Notes: generated from the letters alone by a model not told the origin. A stretch of DNA of 64,000 nt from Flavobacteriales bacterium (GCA_016710685.1 JADJVC010000006.1:62001-126000), one strand, 5' to 3'; positions 9,700 to 19,662 are shown, counted from the first letter of the stretch. Made by a program: numbers and translations.

Positions 9700-9707
9700 T
9701 ACCTTTG
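9700..9707 (+). promoter_or_regulatory. -7 promoter box of the ALDH7 gene
   Basis: TACCTTTG, an exact match to TAnnTTTG, 25 nt before the ATG at 9733. The remainder of the 213-nt gap 9520-9732 shows only a short CCCCAAATGGGG hairpin near 9560. Confidence 0.55.
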
Positions 9708-9732
9708 CGGCCCCAAAAAATACTGCCTTCCC

Positions 9733-11289
9733 ATGAGCACCATGACCGCCCCTTCACGCATTGCCGACATCCTGAAGCAATGGAGTATCACCGAAAACAA
9801 CTCCGGCGTTTCAACCGGTAAAAAATGGTTGAAGGGAGAAGGGGAGGTGCTCACTTCTTCTTCCCCGGTTGACGGTGCTACCATCGCCTCCGTACGCGGT
9901 GCATCGAAAGCAGAATATGACCAGGCCGTAAAAGCGGCACAAACCGCATTTCTGGAATGGCGCAATTGGCCTGCTCCAAAGCGCGGTGAAGTAGTTCGCC
10001 AATTCGGTGAGGAATTACGTAAACACAAGGCTGCGCTGGGCAAGCTGGTGAGCTACGAAATGGGCAAGAGTTACCAAGAAGGTCTTGGTGAAGTGCAGGA
10101 AATGATCGACATCTGCGACTTTGCGGTGGGGCTTTCGCGCCAACTGCACGGCCTTACCATGCACAGCGAACGTCCAGAGCATCGCATGTACGAGCAGTGG
10201 CATGCGATCGGTCCCGTTGGCATCATCAGCGCATTCAACTTCCCTGTGGCTGTATGGGCGTGGAACACAGCGCTGGCCTGGGTTTGCGGAGACACTTGCA
10301 TTTGGAAGCCGAGCGAGAAAACACCGTTGTGCGGCATTGCCTGCCAAGCCATTGCGGCTGAGGTGCTGGCGCGCAACAACGCGCCCGAAGGTGTTTGCGT
10401 ACTGATCAACGGTGGCCGTGAAGTAGGGGAGTGGCTCAGCCACGACGAGCGCATTCCCTTGGTAAGCGCGACCGGCAGCACCCGCATGGGCAAAGCCGTA
10501 GGAGCCGCGGTGGGCCAGCGTTTAGGACGTTCCTTGCTGGAACTCGGCGGCAACAACGCCATCATCATTTCGGAAAAAGCAGATTTGGACATTGCTATGC
10601 ACGCTTCGCTTTTCGGCGCTGTGGGCACGGCTGGCCAGCGTTGTACTTCCACGCGCAGGCTCATCATCCACGAGTCTGTCTTTGATGCATTCACTAAAAA
10701 ACTGGTGAAAGCCTACGGCCAACTCCGGCTAGGTGATCCACTGGACGAAAAGAACCACGTAGGGCCGTTGATCGACAAAGCCGCAGTGGACATGTACCTC
10801 AAGGCATTGGAGGCCGCTAAAGAACAAGGCGGAAAGGTGCTCGTGGAGGGCGGTGTCCTTAGTGGTGAAGGCTACGAAAGTGGCTGTTACGTGAAGCCCG
10901 CAATCGTTGAGGTGAAGCCGGAAATGGCCATCGTCCAACAGGAGACTTTCGCTCCTATTCTTTATGTGATGCGCTACTCCGGCGATGTTACCAAGGCCAT
11001 TGCGGTGCAGAACAACGTGAAGCAGGGGTTGTCTTCCGCGCTGATGACGTTGGACATGCGCGAAATGGAGCGTTTCCTCAGCGTAGCCGGTAGTGATTGC
11101 GGCATTGCCAACGTGAACATCGGCACCAGCGGTGCTGAGATCGGCGGTGCGTTCGGAGGCGAAAAAGAGACGGGCGGCGGGCGCGAAAGCGGATCTGATG
11201 CATGGAAAGCTTACATGCGTCGCCAGACCAATACGATCAACTACGGCAGCACTGTTCCTTTGGCCCAAGGCATCAAGTTCGACCTTTGA
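9733..11289 (+). CDS. ALDH7-family aldehyde dehydrogenase (aminoadipate-semialdehyde / piperideine-6-carboxylate type)
   Basis: 518 residues, typical ALDH length. The catalytic cysteine is Cys304 in AGQRCTSTRR and the general-base glutamate lies in LLELGGNNA. The substrate-side sequences (EMGKSYQEGLGEVQEMIDICDFA, in part, and NVNIGTSGAEIGGAFGGEKETGGG, in part) are those of the ALDH7/antiquitin group, whose members oxidise alpha-aminoadipic semialdehyde in lysine catabolism. NAD+ use is expected for the family. It has its own promoter-like box and no obvious lysine-pathway neighbours, so the exact substrate is an inference. Confidence 0.87.
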   Translation: MSTMTAPSRIADILKQWSITENNSGVSTGKKWLKGEGEVLTSSSPVDGATIASVRGASKAEYDQAVKAAQTAFLEWRNWPAPKRGEVVRQFGEELRKHKAALGKLVSYEMGKSYQEGLGEVQEMIDICDFAVGLSRQLHGLTMHSERPEHRMYEQWHAIGPVGIISAFNFPVAVWAWNTALAWVCGDTCIWKPSEKTPLCGIACQAIAAEVLARNNAPEGVCVLINGGREVGEWLSHDERIPLVSATGSTRMGKAVGAAVGQRLGRSLLELGGNNAIIISEKADLDIAMHASLFGAVGTAGQRCTSTRRLIIHESVFDAFTKKLVKAYGQLRLGDPLDEKNHVGPLIDKAAVDMYLKALEAAKEQGGKVLVEGGVLSGEGYESGCYVKPAIVEVKPEMAIVQQETFAPILYVMRYSGDVTKAIAVQNNVKQGLSSALMTLDMREMERFLSVAGSDCGIANVNIGTSGAEIGGAFGGEKETGGGRESGSDAWKAYMRRQTNTINYGSTVPLAQGIKFDL

Positions 11290-11305
11290 TCATCCACGGT
11301 TCCGC

Positions 11306-11326
11306 TGTTGGCCGGGTTAGCCAACA
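11306..11326. repeat. Short inverted repeat between the ALDH and TlpA-like genes
   Basis: TGTTGGC and GCCAACA form a perfect 7-bp stem with a 7-nt loop in the 47-nt gap. It is not followed by a real T run, so it is only a weak terminator candidate. Confidence 0.3.
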
Positions 11327-11336
11327 CTGAACTTTT

Positions 11337-12614
11337 ATGCCCATGGCATTCTCTTTAATTCGCTCTTTGAGCATTTGCTTCCTGCTTTCGCTGAGCCTAA
11401 TGGCTTGCGAACCATCAGCCCCCACGGCCACGGAACCTGCGCCAGCACTGGCCGTAGGCATTTGGCACATGGCTCTGGACCTGGACTCAACCGCCGGTGA
11501 ACTGTTGTTGCCTTTCCAATTCGACGTGGTAAAGAAGAAGGATAAATGGGGCCTTGTGATCCACAATCAAGATGAGGCTATCGCTGTGGATTCCGTTTTG
11601 ATCACCGGTGACAGCATCCTGATCCGTATGCCGTTTTTCGATTCGGATTTCCATGGACAATTGCATGGGGATTCTGCGTTCAGCGGTGTGTGGTTGAACC
11701 ACTACAAAGGGCCGGGTTATGCTATTCCATTTGTGGCCACTGCCGGTGAAAAACCGCGCTTTGCCGCCCGCAATAACACCGCGCCGGCTTCTATCGCTGG
11801 CGACTGGGAAGTTCACTTCATTGATGGAGACAACGATGAACCAGCCATCGGCATTTTCAGTGTGGACGGCAGCCGTGTAAAGGGCTCGTTCGCAACGGAA
11901 ACCGGCGATCTGCGCTTCCAAGAGGGCATTGTTACGCGTGATTCTTTGTTCCTTTCTTCTTTCAATGGTTCACAGGCATTCCTCGTCCGGGCCGCCGTGC
12001 GAAATGACAGCTTGGTAGGGGAGTTTCGCAGTGGTTACCGGTACAAACAGGCGTGGTATGGTGTTCGTAACCCGAACTTCAAGCTTGCCGATGACGAAAC
12101 CGCCACGACCATGGACCCCGCACATCCGTTCGCGTTCGCTTTTCCGGACCTAAAAGGCGAAATACACCGCTCTACGGACAAGGAATACCAAGGGCAAGTA
12201 ATGGTTGTGGAGATCATGGGCACATGGTGTCCCAACTGCTTGGACCAGGCTACAATGCTGAACGGTTTCCATGAAAAATACAGCGCCGACGGGCTGCGTG
12301 TGGTGGGCTTAGCGTTCGAGCGCAGCGCAGACACAAAAACCTCCGTTGCTGCGCTGGAGCGGTTCCACCATGGATTGGGCATCGGATACCAGGTCTTGTA
12401 TGCTGGAGTGGCAAAAGCGGATACCGTCAAGGCCAAGCTGCCGTTCATTTCCCAATTGAAGAGCTATCCCACCACCTTCCTTGTGGGCCGAGACGGTACC
12501 GTGCGGCACATCTACACGGGCATCTATGGGCCGGGCACGGGTGAGCGCTACGTCCGCTTCAAGGACCGCATGGAAAATGCGATCGTGCAGCTCTTGCAAG
12601 AGCCGAAGCCTTAG
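11337..12614 (+). CDS. TlpA-like thioredoxin-fold lipoprotein
   Basis: 425 residues. A lipoprotein signal peptide ends at LSLMAC (Cys24), so the protein should be anchored in the envelope facing the periplasm. About 240 residues of beta-rich sequence without a recognised domain follow. The C-terminal third is a TlpA/AhpC-TSA thioredoxin fold with the redox motif WCPNC. Family members reduce or exchange disulfides on exported proteins. The second ATG two codons later (MAFSL) is an equally good start. It converges on the M28 peptidase gene. Confidence 0.83.
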   Translation: MPMAFSLIRSLSICFLLSLSLMACEPSAPTATEPAPALAVGIWHMALDLDSTAGELLLPFQFDVVKKKDKWGLVIHNQDEAIAVDSVLITGDSILIRMPFFDSDFHGQLHGDSAFSGVWLNHYKGPGYAIPFVATAGEKPRFAARNNTAPASIAGDWEVHFIDGDNDEPAIGIFSVDGSRVKGSFATETGDLRFQEGIVTRDSLFLSSFNGSQAFLVRAAVRNDSLVGEFRSGYRYKQAWYGVRNPNFKLADDETATTMDPAHPFAFAFPDLKGEIHRSTDKEYQGQVMVVEIMGTWCPNCLDQATMLNGFHEKYSADGLRVVGLAFERSADTKTSVAALERFHHGLGIGYQVLYAGVAKADTVKAKLPFISQLKSYPTTFLVGRDGTVRHIYTGIYGPGTGERYVRFKDRMENAIVQLLQEPKP

Positions 12615-12635
12615 TACAATATGTCTTTTTTCGCA

Positions 12636-12656
12636 ATTCCGGAGCAAGCCCGGAAT
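12636..12656. repeat. Inverted repeat between convergent genes
   Basis: ATTCCGG and CCGGAAT with a 7-nt loop, in the gap between the TlpA-like lipoprotein and the M28 peptidase. It resembles the CCGGAAT-type hairpins common between genes in environmental genomes. No U-tract follows in either direction, so termination is unproven. Confidence 0.4.
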
Positions 12657-12695
12657 GACAAACACTACTGTATCGAAACAATACACATCAAGTTC

Positions 12696-14270
12696 CTAAT
12701 CCCGGCCGAGCTTTTCAGTGGGGTCTGAAACGATCCGTTTATCGCGGTTCGCCAATTCCCACGCGGTGTAAAACACCAGTAGTGCGCGTTGCTGCAACAA
12801 GTCGAAGCGGATCTTGTCCACTTCATCGAACGGTCCATGGTAATCGGCATGCACACCATTGAAGAAAAAGGCCACCGGCACGCCGTGCTTGGCGAAGTTG
12901 TAGTGGTCGCTGCGGTAGTAGAAGCGGTTGGGGTCACTGTCCGCATCGAAGGTGTAGTCTAAATGCAATTTTGTGTAGGTGGCGTTCTGTGCTTCATTGA
13001 TCTGCTTAAGCTCACTGCTGATGCGGCCACTGCCGATCACGTACACATAAGCCACGCTGTCTTCATGCACGGAGTCCACCCGCCCGATCATGTCGATGTT
13101 GAGGTCTGCAACCGTGCTGTCCAGCGGGAATACGGGATGATCGGTGTACCATTCGGATCCCAGAAGACCCTTCTCTTCTCCGCTTACGGTCATAAATAGC
13201 ATGCTGCGTCGCGGGCCGTGGCCGTCGGCTTTGGCCTGGGCAAAAGCACGGGCCATCTCAAGCACGGCTACTGTGCCTGATCCATCATCGTCCGCGCCGT
13301 TATACACTTCCCCATCGGCCATGCCGATGTGATCATAGTGCGCGGTTACGGCGATCACTTCGCCCTTTTTGTCACTGCCTTCCACATAACCAAGTACGTT
13401 CTCGCCGGTAAGCTCCCGGTTGCGGCTGGCATACTGGAAGCTCAATGGCGACCTGATCGTCATTCGCTTTTTCGCGGTTCCTTTAACCGCTTTCTTCATC
13501 GTCACTTTGGCTTGGTCCAAGATGGCTTGTGCAAATTCCGGCGTTATCACCACCAATTGCGGGCCCTTCTTGCCTGCCGCCAACTCTTCCGCCGTGCCTA
13601 AGCGCATGCGTGGCGCAGCTAGGTTCCTCCCCTGTGCCTGCATGATCTGCGTAGCCCGATTCTGCACCAACAACACCACTTCGGTGCCCGTACCGGCCAA
13701 GGCTGCAGCTATGTCCTTCACTTTCGTGAAAATTGCTTCATCCTCTTCATCCCCTGGTTTACGGTCTGGGGGATCAAGCACCATTACCACCTTGTTACCT
13801 CCACCCAACTTTACCCCGCCGGCGGCCAATGGCGAAACCACGGTGACATCCTGAACTTCCAAGGGCTGGCGCAATCGTTCTGAGGTGTAGAAGTAATCCT
13901 TCAGGAACTCGAAATATTGGTCACCGACTGCAATCGAAAGCCCGCCCAGTCTGGTTTCTGTTATAGGATACTGCTGCTGGTATCCATCGGCCAACAAGCC
14001 ACGGCCCATCGCATCAGGAACTGGCGGTATGCCCGACTTCTTGAACTGTTCTTCAATGTACTCTGCCGCCATTTTCTGGCCCTTCAAGCCCGTTTCCCGG
14101 CCTTCATAAGCATCGCTGGCGATCATGGTAAGGTGCGTGCGCAAGCCCTCCTCCGTGATGGAGTTTCCGTAGCGCAAAGGAATGCTGTCCACCTGAGCAA
14201 ACCCGGCAAAGCCTGTACCAACAAGCAGCGCCGTGAAAAGTGACTTCAACATCGTATTGGGGCTTAGCAC
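12696..14270 (-). CDS. M28-family zinc metallopeptidase, exported
   Basis: 524 residues with a Sec signal peptide (best start may be the internal ATG at 14252, giving MLKSLFTALLVGTGFAGFAQ). A PA-like insert occupies roughly residues 130-260. The M28 site is complete: VTAHYDHIGM, the bridging Asp in GADDDGSGT, the Glu pair in GEEKGLLGS, Asp in NIDMIGR, and the last His in HADYHGPFDE. Members are aminopeptidases or related exopeptidases; here likely periplasmic. The annotated start overlaps the end of rpiB by 7 nt, so both are probably transcribed together. Confidence 0.88.
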   Translation of the reverse strand: MLSPNTMLKSLFTALLVGTGFAGFAQVDSIPLRYGNSITEEGLRTHLTMIASDAYEGRETGLKGQKMAAEYIEEQFKKSGIPPVPDAMGRGLLADGYQQQYPITETRLGGLSIAVGDQYFEFLKDYFYTSERLRQPLEVQDVTVVSPLAAGGVKLGGGNKVVMVLDPPDRKPGDEEDEAIFTKVKDIAAALAGTGTEVVLLVQNRATQIMQAQGRNLAAPRMRLGTAEELAAGKKGPQLVVITPEFAQAILDQAKVTMKKAVKGTAKKRMTIRSPLSFQYASRNRELTGENVLGYVEGSDKKGEVIAVTAHYDHIGMADGEVYNGADDDGSGTVAVLEMARAFAQAKADGHGPRRSMLFMTVSGEEKGLLGSEWYTDHPVFPLDSTVADLNIDMIGRVDSVHEDSVAYVYVIGSGRISSELKQINEAQNATYTKLHLDYTFDADSDPNRFYYRSDHYNFAKHGVPVAFFFNGVHADYHGPFDEVDKIRFDLLQQRALLVFYTAWELANRDKRIVSDPTEKLGRD

Positions 14271-14695
14271 GATTCAATTTCAGACACGCGCCGTTGGTGC
14301 CTTCCGCCCTCGAATGCCGCATCGAGGAAGGCATCCATGATCGCTTCCGCTTGTTCCACGGAAATGAACCGGGCGGGCAGGGCAAGCACGTTGGCGTTGT
14401 TGTGCTTCCGCGCCAGTTCAGCAATTTCAGGCTCCCAGGCCAAAGCGGACCGGATGCCCGCGTGCTTATTCGCCGTGATGTTTACACCGTTGCCACTACC
14501 GCACACCACGATGCCCAAGTCGGCTTTGCCGTCCACTACCGCGCTGGCCACCGCATGCGCGTATGTCGGGTAGTCCGTGCTTTCCTCGGAGCGCGTGCCT
14601 TCGTCCGTTACTTGAATTTTGCGGCCCGCCAAATGCTTGATGAGCTGCTCTTTCAGGCTGTAGCCCGCGTGATCACTGCCAATTGCTATTCGCAT
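14264..14695 (-). CDS. rpiB: Ribose 5-phosphate isomerase B
   Basis: 143 residues, the usual RpiB length. N-terminal MRIAIGSDHAGY and the active-site segment GIVVCGSGNGVNITANK are diagnostic; the Cys in VVCGSG is the expected catalytic base. The enzyme interconverts ribose 5-phosphate and ribulose 5-phosphate in the pentose phosphate pathway. It leads an rpiB-M28 peptidase pair and has a perfect TATCTTTG box so close to the ATG that the message may be leaderless. Confidence 0.95.
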   Translation of the reverse strand: MRIAIGSDHAGYSLKEQLIKHLAGRKIQVTDEGTRSEESTDYPTYAHAVASAVVDGKADLGIVVCGSGNGVNITANKHAGIRSALAWEPEIAELARKHNNANVLALPARFISVEQAEAIMDAFLDAAFEGGRHQRRVSEIESC

Positions 14696-14699
14696 GCCT

Positions 14700-14707
14700 C
14701 AAAGATA
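14700..14707 (-). promoter_or_regulatory. -7 promoter box of rpiB
   Basis: Minus-strand TATCTTTG, exact match to TAnnTTTG, only 4 nt upstream of the rpiB ATG. With the usual 6-7 nt from box to transcription start, the transcript would begin at or next to the start codon. Confidence 0.5.
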
Positions 14708-15036
14708 GCGGAGCTGCCAATGATCGAACATCCGGCCTGTTCATAAGCAAGTTCTACAGTGTACAACTTCTCAGGAGTTTATTTGCAAGGGTAGGGTTGA
14801 AGCCCGTATGGACATAATATCCGGGGTTGCAAGAACCATTTTCCACCAACTTCACACAAGGATCGAACGATCCAGAGGTTCCCCGGAGCGATCATTCAGT
14901 GAACGATCGATGATGCGAACATGTTCCTGTGATCGTGTATGACATGCCGGAGATTGTGGAATAACCACCGTTTACCAGAGGATGCAGGACGTACCTTCAT
15001 TGTTCGTTCGCTGTTGAATACTTTTGAGAAGTCAAA
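14708..15036. other. Intergenic region with three palindromes
   Basis: This 329-nt gap between divergent rpiB and the MORN-type gene holds no gene. It contains GGATCG-AA-CGATCC (14860-14873), an imperfect 21-bp palindrome CGATCATTC-AGT-GAACGATCG (14889-14909) and GAACATGTTC (14917-14926), all within 67 nt. They could be operator sites or a folded element. Confidence 0.5.
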
Positions 15037-16626
15037 ATGGCAAGCCCGGCACGCTCCTTCCTTCAACACCTTCAACACCCCTTATCATATCATCATCTTT
15101 CTTTTAAAGAAAGTTTACTGATACTGATGTGTGTGTTGTGTAGTCCAACCTTCGGACAAGCCGACACAGCGATCCACCGGTACCTTTACCCCGATGGAAG
15201 CGTTAGCAGCGAAGGGCCCTTGGTGGACGGCAAACCGAACGGGCATTGGAGGGCTTATTATGAAAACGGTGCATTGAAGAGCGAAGGCGACCGTAAAAAA
15301 TTTCAACTCGATAGCACGTGGTCGTTCTTCGCCCCGGATGGCCAACTCACCACCACCATCACATACGAAGAAGGCAAAAAACAAGGACCATCCCGGAAGT
15401 ACGGTGCAAGTGGTGCATTGCTGAGTGAAGATCAGTTCAAGGATGATTTGCTGGATGGTTTTTCAACTGCCTATTTCCCTGCGGGTGGCGTGCAATCCAA
15501 GGTGCCATACAAGACCGGAAAAGAGGACGGAAAGGCCTACGAATACGCTGAAGATGGGCGGCCCATCACCATAACGGATTGGCGTGGCGGCGTGCTACAG
15601 CGCCGGTTGGAACTGAACCGGTACGACAAGGCCGGCTTGCGCCAAGGCTTCTGGCAAGGCTATTGGCCCAACGGCAACGTGCAATGGGAAGGGCGCTTTA
15701 CAGATGACAAACGCCAGGGCATTTTCAAGGAATATGACCCGCAGGGCAACCTGAAGGAACTTGCCAAATACGACCAGGACGAAGTGATGCCCGATGCCGC
15801 TGAAACCGCGTTGCTCGACATTAAGAACACCTACTATCCGGACGGTAAAGTGGCGAGTATCGGCAGCTATACCAAGGACGGGAAAAAGCAGGGCTTGTTC
15901 CGCCGTTTCGATGATGCAGGCAAACCCAGCGATGCCACGATCTACAAAGACGATGTGCAGGTGAGCGGGGGTCAGGTGAATAACATCGGCATGCCCGAAG
16001 GGCCATGGATCGAGTACTATTCAACCGGCGAAAAGCGGGCCGAAGGTGAATACAAGGAAGGCAAGAAGGACGGGCCATGGACCTTCTACCACAGGGGCGG
16101 CACTGTGGAACAACGGGGCAACTACCTCAACGGGTTGCCGCAGGGAAACTGGCGCTGGTTCTACGACACGGGCGAGTTGCATCGTGAGGAAATCTACCGG
16201 AAAGCTAAAGAGGACGGAGCATCTGCGGAATATGCGCGCGATGGTTCCGTGATCATTCAAGGTGAATACATTGACGGCTTGAAGAACGGCCCATGGACCT
16301 ACCATGTGGGCGGACGCACAGAAACGGGTGCTTACAAAGATGGCCTGCGCGATGGGCCATGGGAAAGCACTTACGATAACGGTAAGAAGTTTTTTGCTGG
16401 TGAATATGTGAACGGTGAACCCGAAGGCAAACACCGCTGGTATTGGCCTAATGGCCGCTTGAAGCTGGAAGGCCGCTACCGGGGTGGGTTGGAACAGGGC
16501 GATTTCAACTACTTCAACATCAACGGGCTTTTGGAACTCACCATCAAATACAAGGATGGCAAGGAAATGAAGCTGGACAATGCCAAACTACCACCGCCCT
16601 ACGAACCGGGCGGTGCGACTGAATGA
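15037..16626 (+). CDS. Exported MORN/YwqK-type repeat protein
   Basis: 529 residues built almost wholly of about 22-residue repeats of the form YYPNGKVxxEGxYKDGKxxGxW, the MORN_2/YwqK pattern, with at least fifteen visible copies. A hydrophobic stretch ESLLILMCVLCSPTFGQA near residue 35 looks like a signal peptide, so the true start may be downstream of the ATG used here. The protein should be exported. Such repeats form extended beta sheets; the function is unknown, despite the common 'YwqK antitoxin' label. It is 30 nt upstream of the multi-PAS kinase gene and may share its transcript. Confidence 0.82.
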   Translation: MASPARSFLQHLQHPLSYHHLSFKESLLILMCVLCSPTFGQADTAIHRYLYPDGSVSSEGPLVDGKPNGHWRAYYENGALKSEGDRKKFQLDSTWSFFAPDGQLTTTITYEEGKKQGPSRKYGASGALLSEDQFKDDLLDGFSTAYFPAGGVQSKVPYKTGKEDGKAYEYAEDGRPITITDWRGGVLQRRLELNRYDKAGLRQGFWQGYWPNGNVQWEGRFTDDKRQGIFKEYDPQGNLKELAKYDQDEVMPDAAETALLDIKNTYYPDGKVASIGSYTKDGKKQGLFRRFDDAGKPSDATIYKDDVQVSGGQVNNIGMPEGPWIEYYSTGEKRAEGEYKEGKKDGPWTFYHRGGTVEQRGNYLNGLPQGNWRWFYDTGELHREEIYRKAKEDGASAEYARDGSVIIQGEYIDGLKNGPWTYHVGGRTETGAYKDGLRDGPWESTYDNGKKFFAGEYVNGEPEGKHRWYWPNGRLKLEGRYRGGLEQGDFNYFNINGLLELTIKYKDGKEMKLDNAKLPPPYEPGGATE

Positions 16627-16656
16627 TGGATTTTAACCCGGTCTACTGAACCTGAA

Positions 16657-19600
16657 ATGGCTGTTGCCAAGGACGATAGGAAAGTGAATACCCGCGTGAA
16701 GAAACACGGTGGGGACAGCCCCGAAGGCACATGGGCAAATGAACTCGTGGGCTTGTTCACCACCACTTTGGGTGGTCGTCTGCTGGAATGCAACCAGATA
16801 CTGGCGGAAATGCTTGGTTATTCCCGGCCTTCAGATATGATGGACATGGCCGTGGGCAGCTTCTATTTCGATCCCATGGAAAGGCAGGACTTCCTGGATG
16901 AACTTGAACGTTCCAAGCAGTTAAGGAACCGGGAGGTTGTTTTGAAACACCGTACCGGGCGCGCCATCCATGTATTGGAAAATGCCCGCATAATGGAGGG
17001 TGGTGGGGGTTCCAAGGAAATCCATGGACTGGCGATCGACATCTCATCGATACGACGCGATGAGATGGAACAGCGCATGCTGGTGAACAACTACAGGCAA
17101 TTGCTAGGCCGCGTAAGGGATGGAATCCTTGTGGTACGGGAGGGAAAGGTGCTTTTCGCCAACCCGGCAGCGGAGGCTTTGCTAGGAGGAGCGGTAACAG
17201 GCCTGCGGATCCAACGGTTGTTCCCGAAACAGGCCGCGGAGCTAGTGGGCGGGTTGTTATCGGATATCGAAAACACGGAGGCTGCAACACCCCACCAAGT
17301 GGAAGTATCCACTTTGGACGGAAGTATTAAGCCCGTATTGCTGTATGCCACGGCAACTTGGCATGCGGGAGCCTTGGCGGCACAGCTCACGTTGCACGAT
17401 CCCGAAGCTGGCCATAAGGCTTTACAGGAGCGGCTCCGGGTGAAAATGGCTGAGGAATCCAACCGCGCCCTGCAGGCTGAGGTGGAGGAACATCGACGCA
17501 CTCAGGAAGCCCTGCGGGAAAGCCGGCGGATCGCCAAAGGCGTCATCGACAGTTCATTGGACATTATCATGGCTGCGGACAAGGACGGCTTGGTAACGGA
17601 GTTCAATTCCGCCGCTGCATTGAAGTTCGGTTACGAGCCGGAGGAGGTGCTGGGCAAATCGGCAACACGATTCTTTGTCAATCAAGAAGACCAGGACCTC
17701 ATTTATCGCGAATTGGAACGGTATGGATCTTTTTCCGGCGAGGTATTAAACGTGGACCGCGAAGGACGCGAATTCACCAGCTTCCTCAATGCTTCCCGCC
17801 TTATCGATGCCGAAGGCCGGAACATGGGCACCATGGGCGTTAGCCGCGACGTGACCCAAGCCCGGCGTGATCATGATGCGTTGCGCATGAGCGAAGAGCG
17901 CTACAGGGACCTTTTCGACAATGCCACCGACCTCATTCACAGCCTGGATCTTGCCGGCAACGTCCTTTTCGTGAACGCCGCTTGGGAGAAGGCCATGGGC
18001 TACACCCAAGAGGAAGCCGTGCGACTGAACATGCTGGACATGCTGCCGCCGGATTATCGCGAGAAAGCCCAACAATGGCTGGCAAACGTGGAAAATGAAC
18101 CCAACAATGCACCGTGGAGGGCTGTTTTCCTCACCAAGGACGGTCGCCGTGTAATGATGGAGGGTTCCTCCAGCCTACGTCGTGAAAACGGCAAGGTGGT
18201 GGCCGTGCGCGGCATTCTTAGGGACATCACCGCAGCCACCGAGGCGCAGCAACGACTGCATAAGCTCACCGCGAAAGAGCGCGCGCTGTTCCAGTCCAAT
18301 GAACATCTTTTTTGGACCGTGGACCGTCGCATCGCACTTACCAGCTTCAACAGCGGTTACGAGCGAATGGTGATGCGCTTGCATGGCCATACACCGGAGT
18401 TGAATATCGACCCCGCGAAACCCCGCGCCTTATTCGCCGATCCGGAGTACCATAAGTTCTGGGAAGAGAAATACATCACGGCTTTTTCCGGACAGACCGT
18501 ACGCTTTGAGACCGACCGTATGGACACCCAAGGTCAACGCGTATGCAATGAGATCTACCTAAGTCCGGTTTTTGATCCCGACGGCACGGTTGCAGAGGTG
18601 TTCGGCATCGGCCACGAGATCACGAGCGAGCGCGTTGCTGAAGCCGAGGCTCGTGAACAATCCGCCCGGTTGAATGCCATTTTTGAAGGCAGTGCCGACC
18701 TGTTGATCTGGACGTGCGGGAGCGACCTCGCCATCACCAGCTGTAACACGCGCTTCACCAAGGTGGCCAAGCACATGTTCCGGTCGTCCGCCAACCAAGG
18801 GGATGACCTTGGCGCAGGTCTGCTCAAGCATGTGGCTTCGGCGCAGTCCGCCCTCTTCAAAAAGCAACTAGCGGCAGCCCTGGAGGGTAAAGTGCAAAGC
18901 CTGGAACTCTGTGTCACCACGGGAAAGAGCAAACCACTGTGGCTGGAGGTCTTCATCAGCCCCATCGAGACTATTGGCCCGGTCGACGAAGTAAGCTGCT
19001 TGGCACATGACATCACGGATAAAAAAACAGCTGAACGCGCGATGCTGGAAAACATCCGCGAGAAGGAAGTGCTGCTGAAGGAGATCCACCACCGCGTGAA
19101 GAATAACCTGCAGATCATCAGCAGCATCTTCAGCCTTCAGCGGGACCATCTGGGCAATGACCCGCGCTCCATGGAGCTGCTCCATGAAAGCCAGAACCGA
19201 ATCCGCAGCATGGCTTTTATTCACGAAAGCCTCTACCAAAGCAAGAACTTCAGCCACATCGATCTGGCCGACTACATGGGTGGCCTCTGCAGAAATCTGG
19301 TGATGAGCTATTCCTTAACGGACAAAGTGGCCTTGCGCACCGAATTGAAACCTTTGCCGCTGGACATCGACAAGGCCATACCCTGCGGCTTGATCCTGAA
19401 CGAATTGGTAAGCAACGCGCTGAAACACGCATTCCCCGAAGGACATGGCGAGATCCTGCTGGAACTGGAAGAAGTGAAGGACCAGGTGCGCATTGTGGTG
19501 CAGGATAATGGTCGCGGTTTCCCTGAGGAAGCGAACCTGCGCCGTGGTCTCGGCCTTGAACTGGTGGAAATGCTCACTGAGCAACTTGATGGCCGCATTA

Positions 19601-19662
19601 CACGTACCAAGGGGGCGGATAACACCGGCACACGGTATTTGATTACTTTTGGTCGAACCTGA
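16657..19662 (+). CDS. Multi-PAS sensor histidine kinase (HisKA_2 type)
   Basis: 1001 residues with no membrane segment, so cytoplasmic. About five to six PAS-like modules fill residues 25-790, several ending in the PAC signature (for example GVSRDVTQARRDH and GILRDITAATEAQ). The kinase core is of the HisKA_2 type: EIHHRVKNNLQ with His812 as likely acceptor, followed by an ATPase domain with NELVSNALKHAF and DNGRGFP. The ATPase end GLGLELVEMLTEQL is intact. It is followed after 9 nt by a receiver-LytTR regulator, its probable partner. The input signals are unknown. Confidence 0.9.
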   Translation: MAVAKDDRKVNTRVKKHGGDSPEGTWANELVGLFTTTLGGRLLECNQILAEMLGYSRPSDMMDMAVGSFYFDPMERQDFLDELERSKQLRNREVVLKHRTGRAIHVLENARIMEGGGGSKEIHGLAIDISSIRRDEMEQRMLVNNYRQLLGRVRDGILVVREGKVLFANPAAEALLGGAVTGLRIQRLFPKQAAELVGGLLSDIENTEAATPHQVEVSTLDGSIKPVLLYATATWHAGALAAQLTLHDPEAGHKALQERLRVKMAEESNRALQAEVEEHRRTQEALRESRRIAKGVIDSSLDIIMAADKDGLVTEFNSAAALKFGYEPEEVLGKSATRFFVNQEDQDLIYRELERYGSFSGEVLNVDREGREFTSFLNASRLIDAEGRNMGTMGVSRDVTQARRDHDALRMSEERYRDLFDNATDLIHSLDLAGNVLFVNAAWEKAMGYTQEEAVRLNMLDMLPPDYREKAQQWLANVENEPNNAPWRAVFLTKDGRRVMMEGSSSLRRENGKVVAVRGILRDITAATEAQQRLHKLTAKERALFQSNEHLFWTVDRRIALTSFNSGYERMVMRLHGHTPELNIDPAKPRALFADPEYHKFWEEKYITAFSGQTVRFETDRMDTQGQRVCNEIYLSPVFDPDGTVAEVFGIGHEITSERVAEAEAREQSARLNAIFEGSADLLIWTCGSDLAITSCNTRFTKVAKHMFRSSANQGDDLGAGLLKHVASAQSALFKKQLAAALEGKVQSLELCVTTGKSKPLWLEVFISPIETIGPVDEVSCLAHDITDKKTAERAMLENIREKEVLLKEIHHRVKNNLQIISSIFSLQRDHLGNDPRSMELLHESQNRIRSMAFIHESLYQSKNFSHIDLADYMGGLCRNLVMSYSLTDKVALRTELKPLPLDIDKAIPCGLILNELVSNALKHAFPEGHGEILLELEEVKDQVRIVVQDNGRGFPEEANLRRGLGLELVEMLTEQLDGRITRTKGADNTGTRYLITFGRT

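Noticed and set aside
12636..12656. CCGGAAT hairpin as a bidirectional terminator
   Set aside because: No T run on either strand after the stem; kept only as an inverted repeat.
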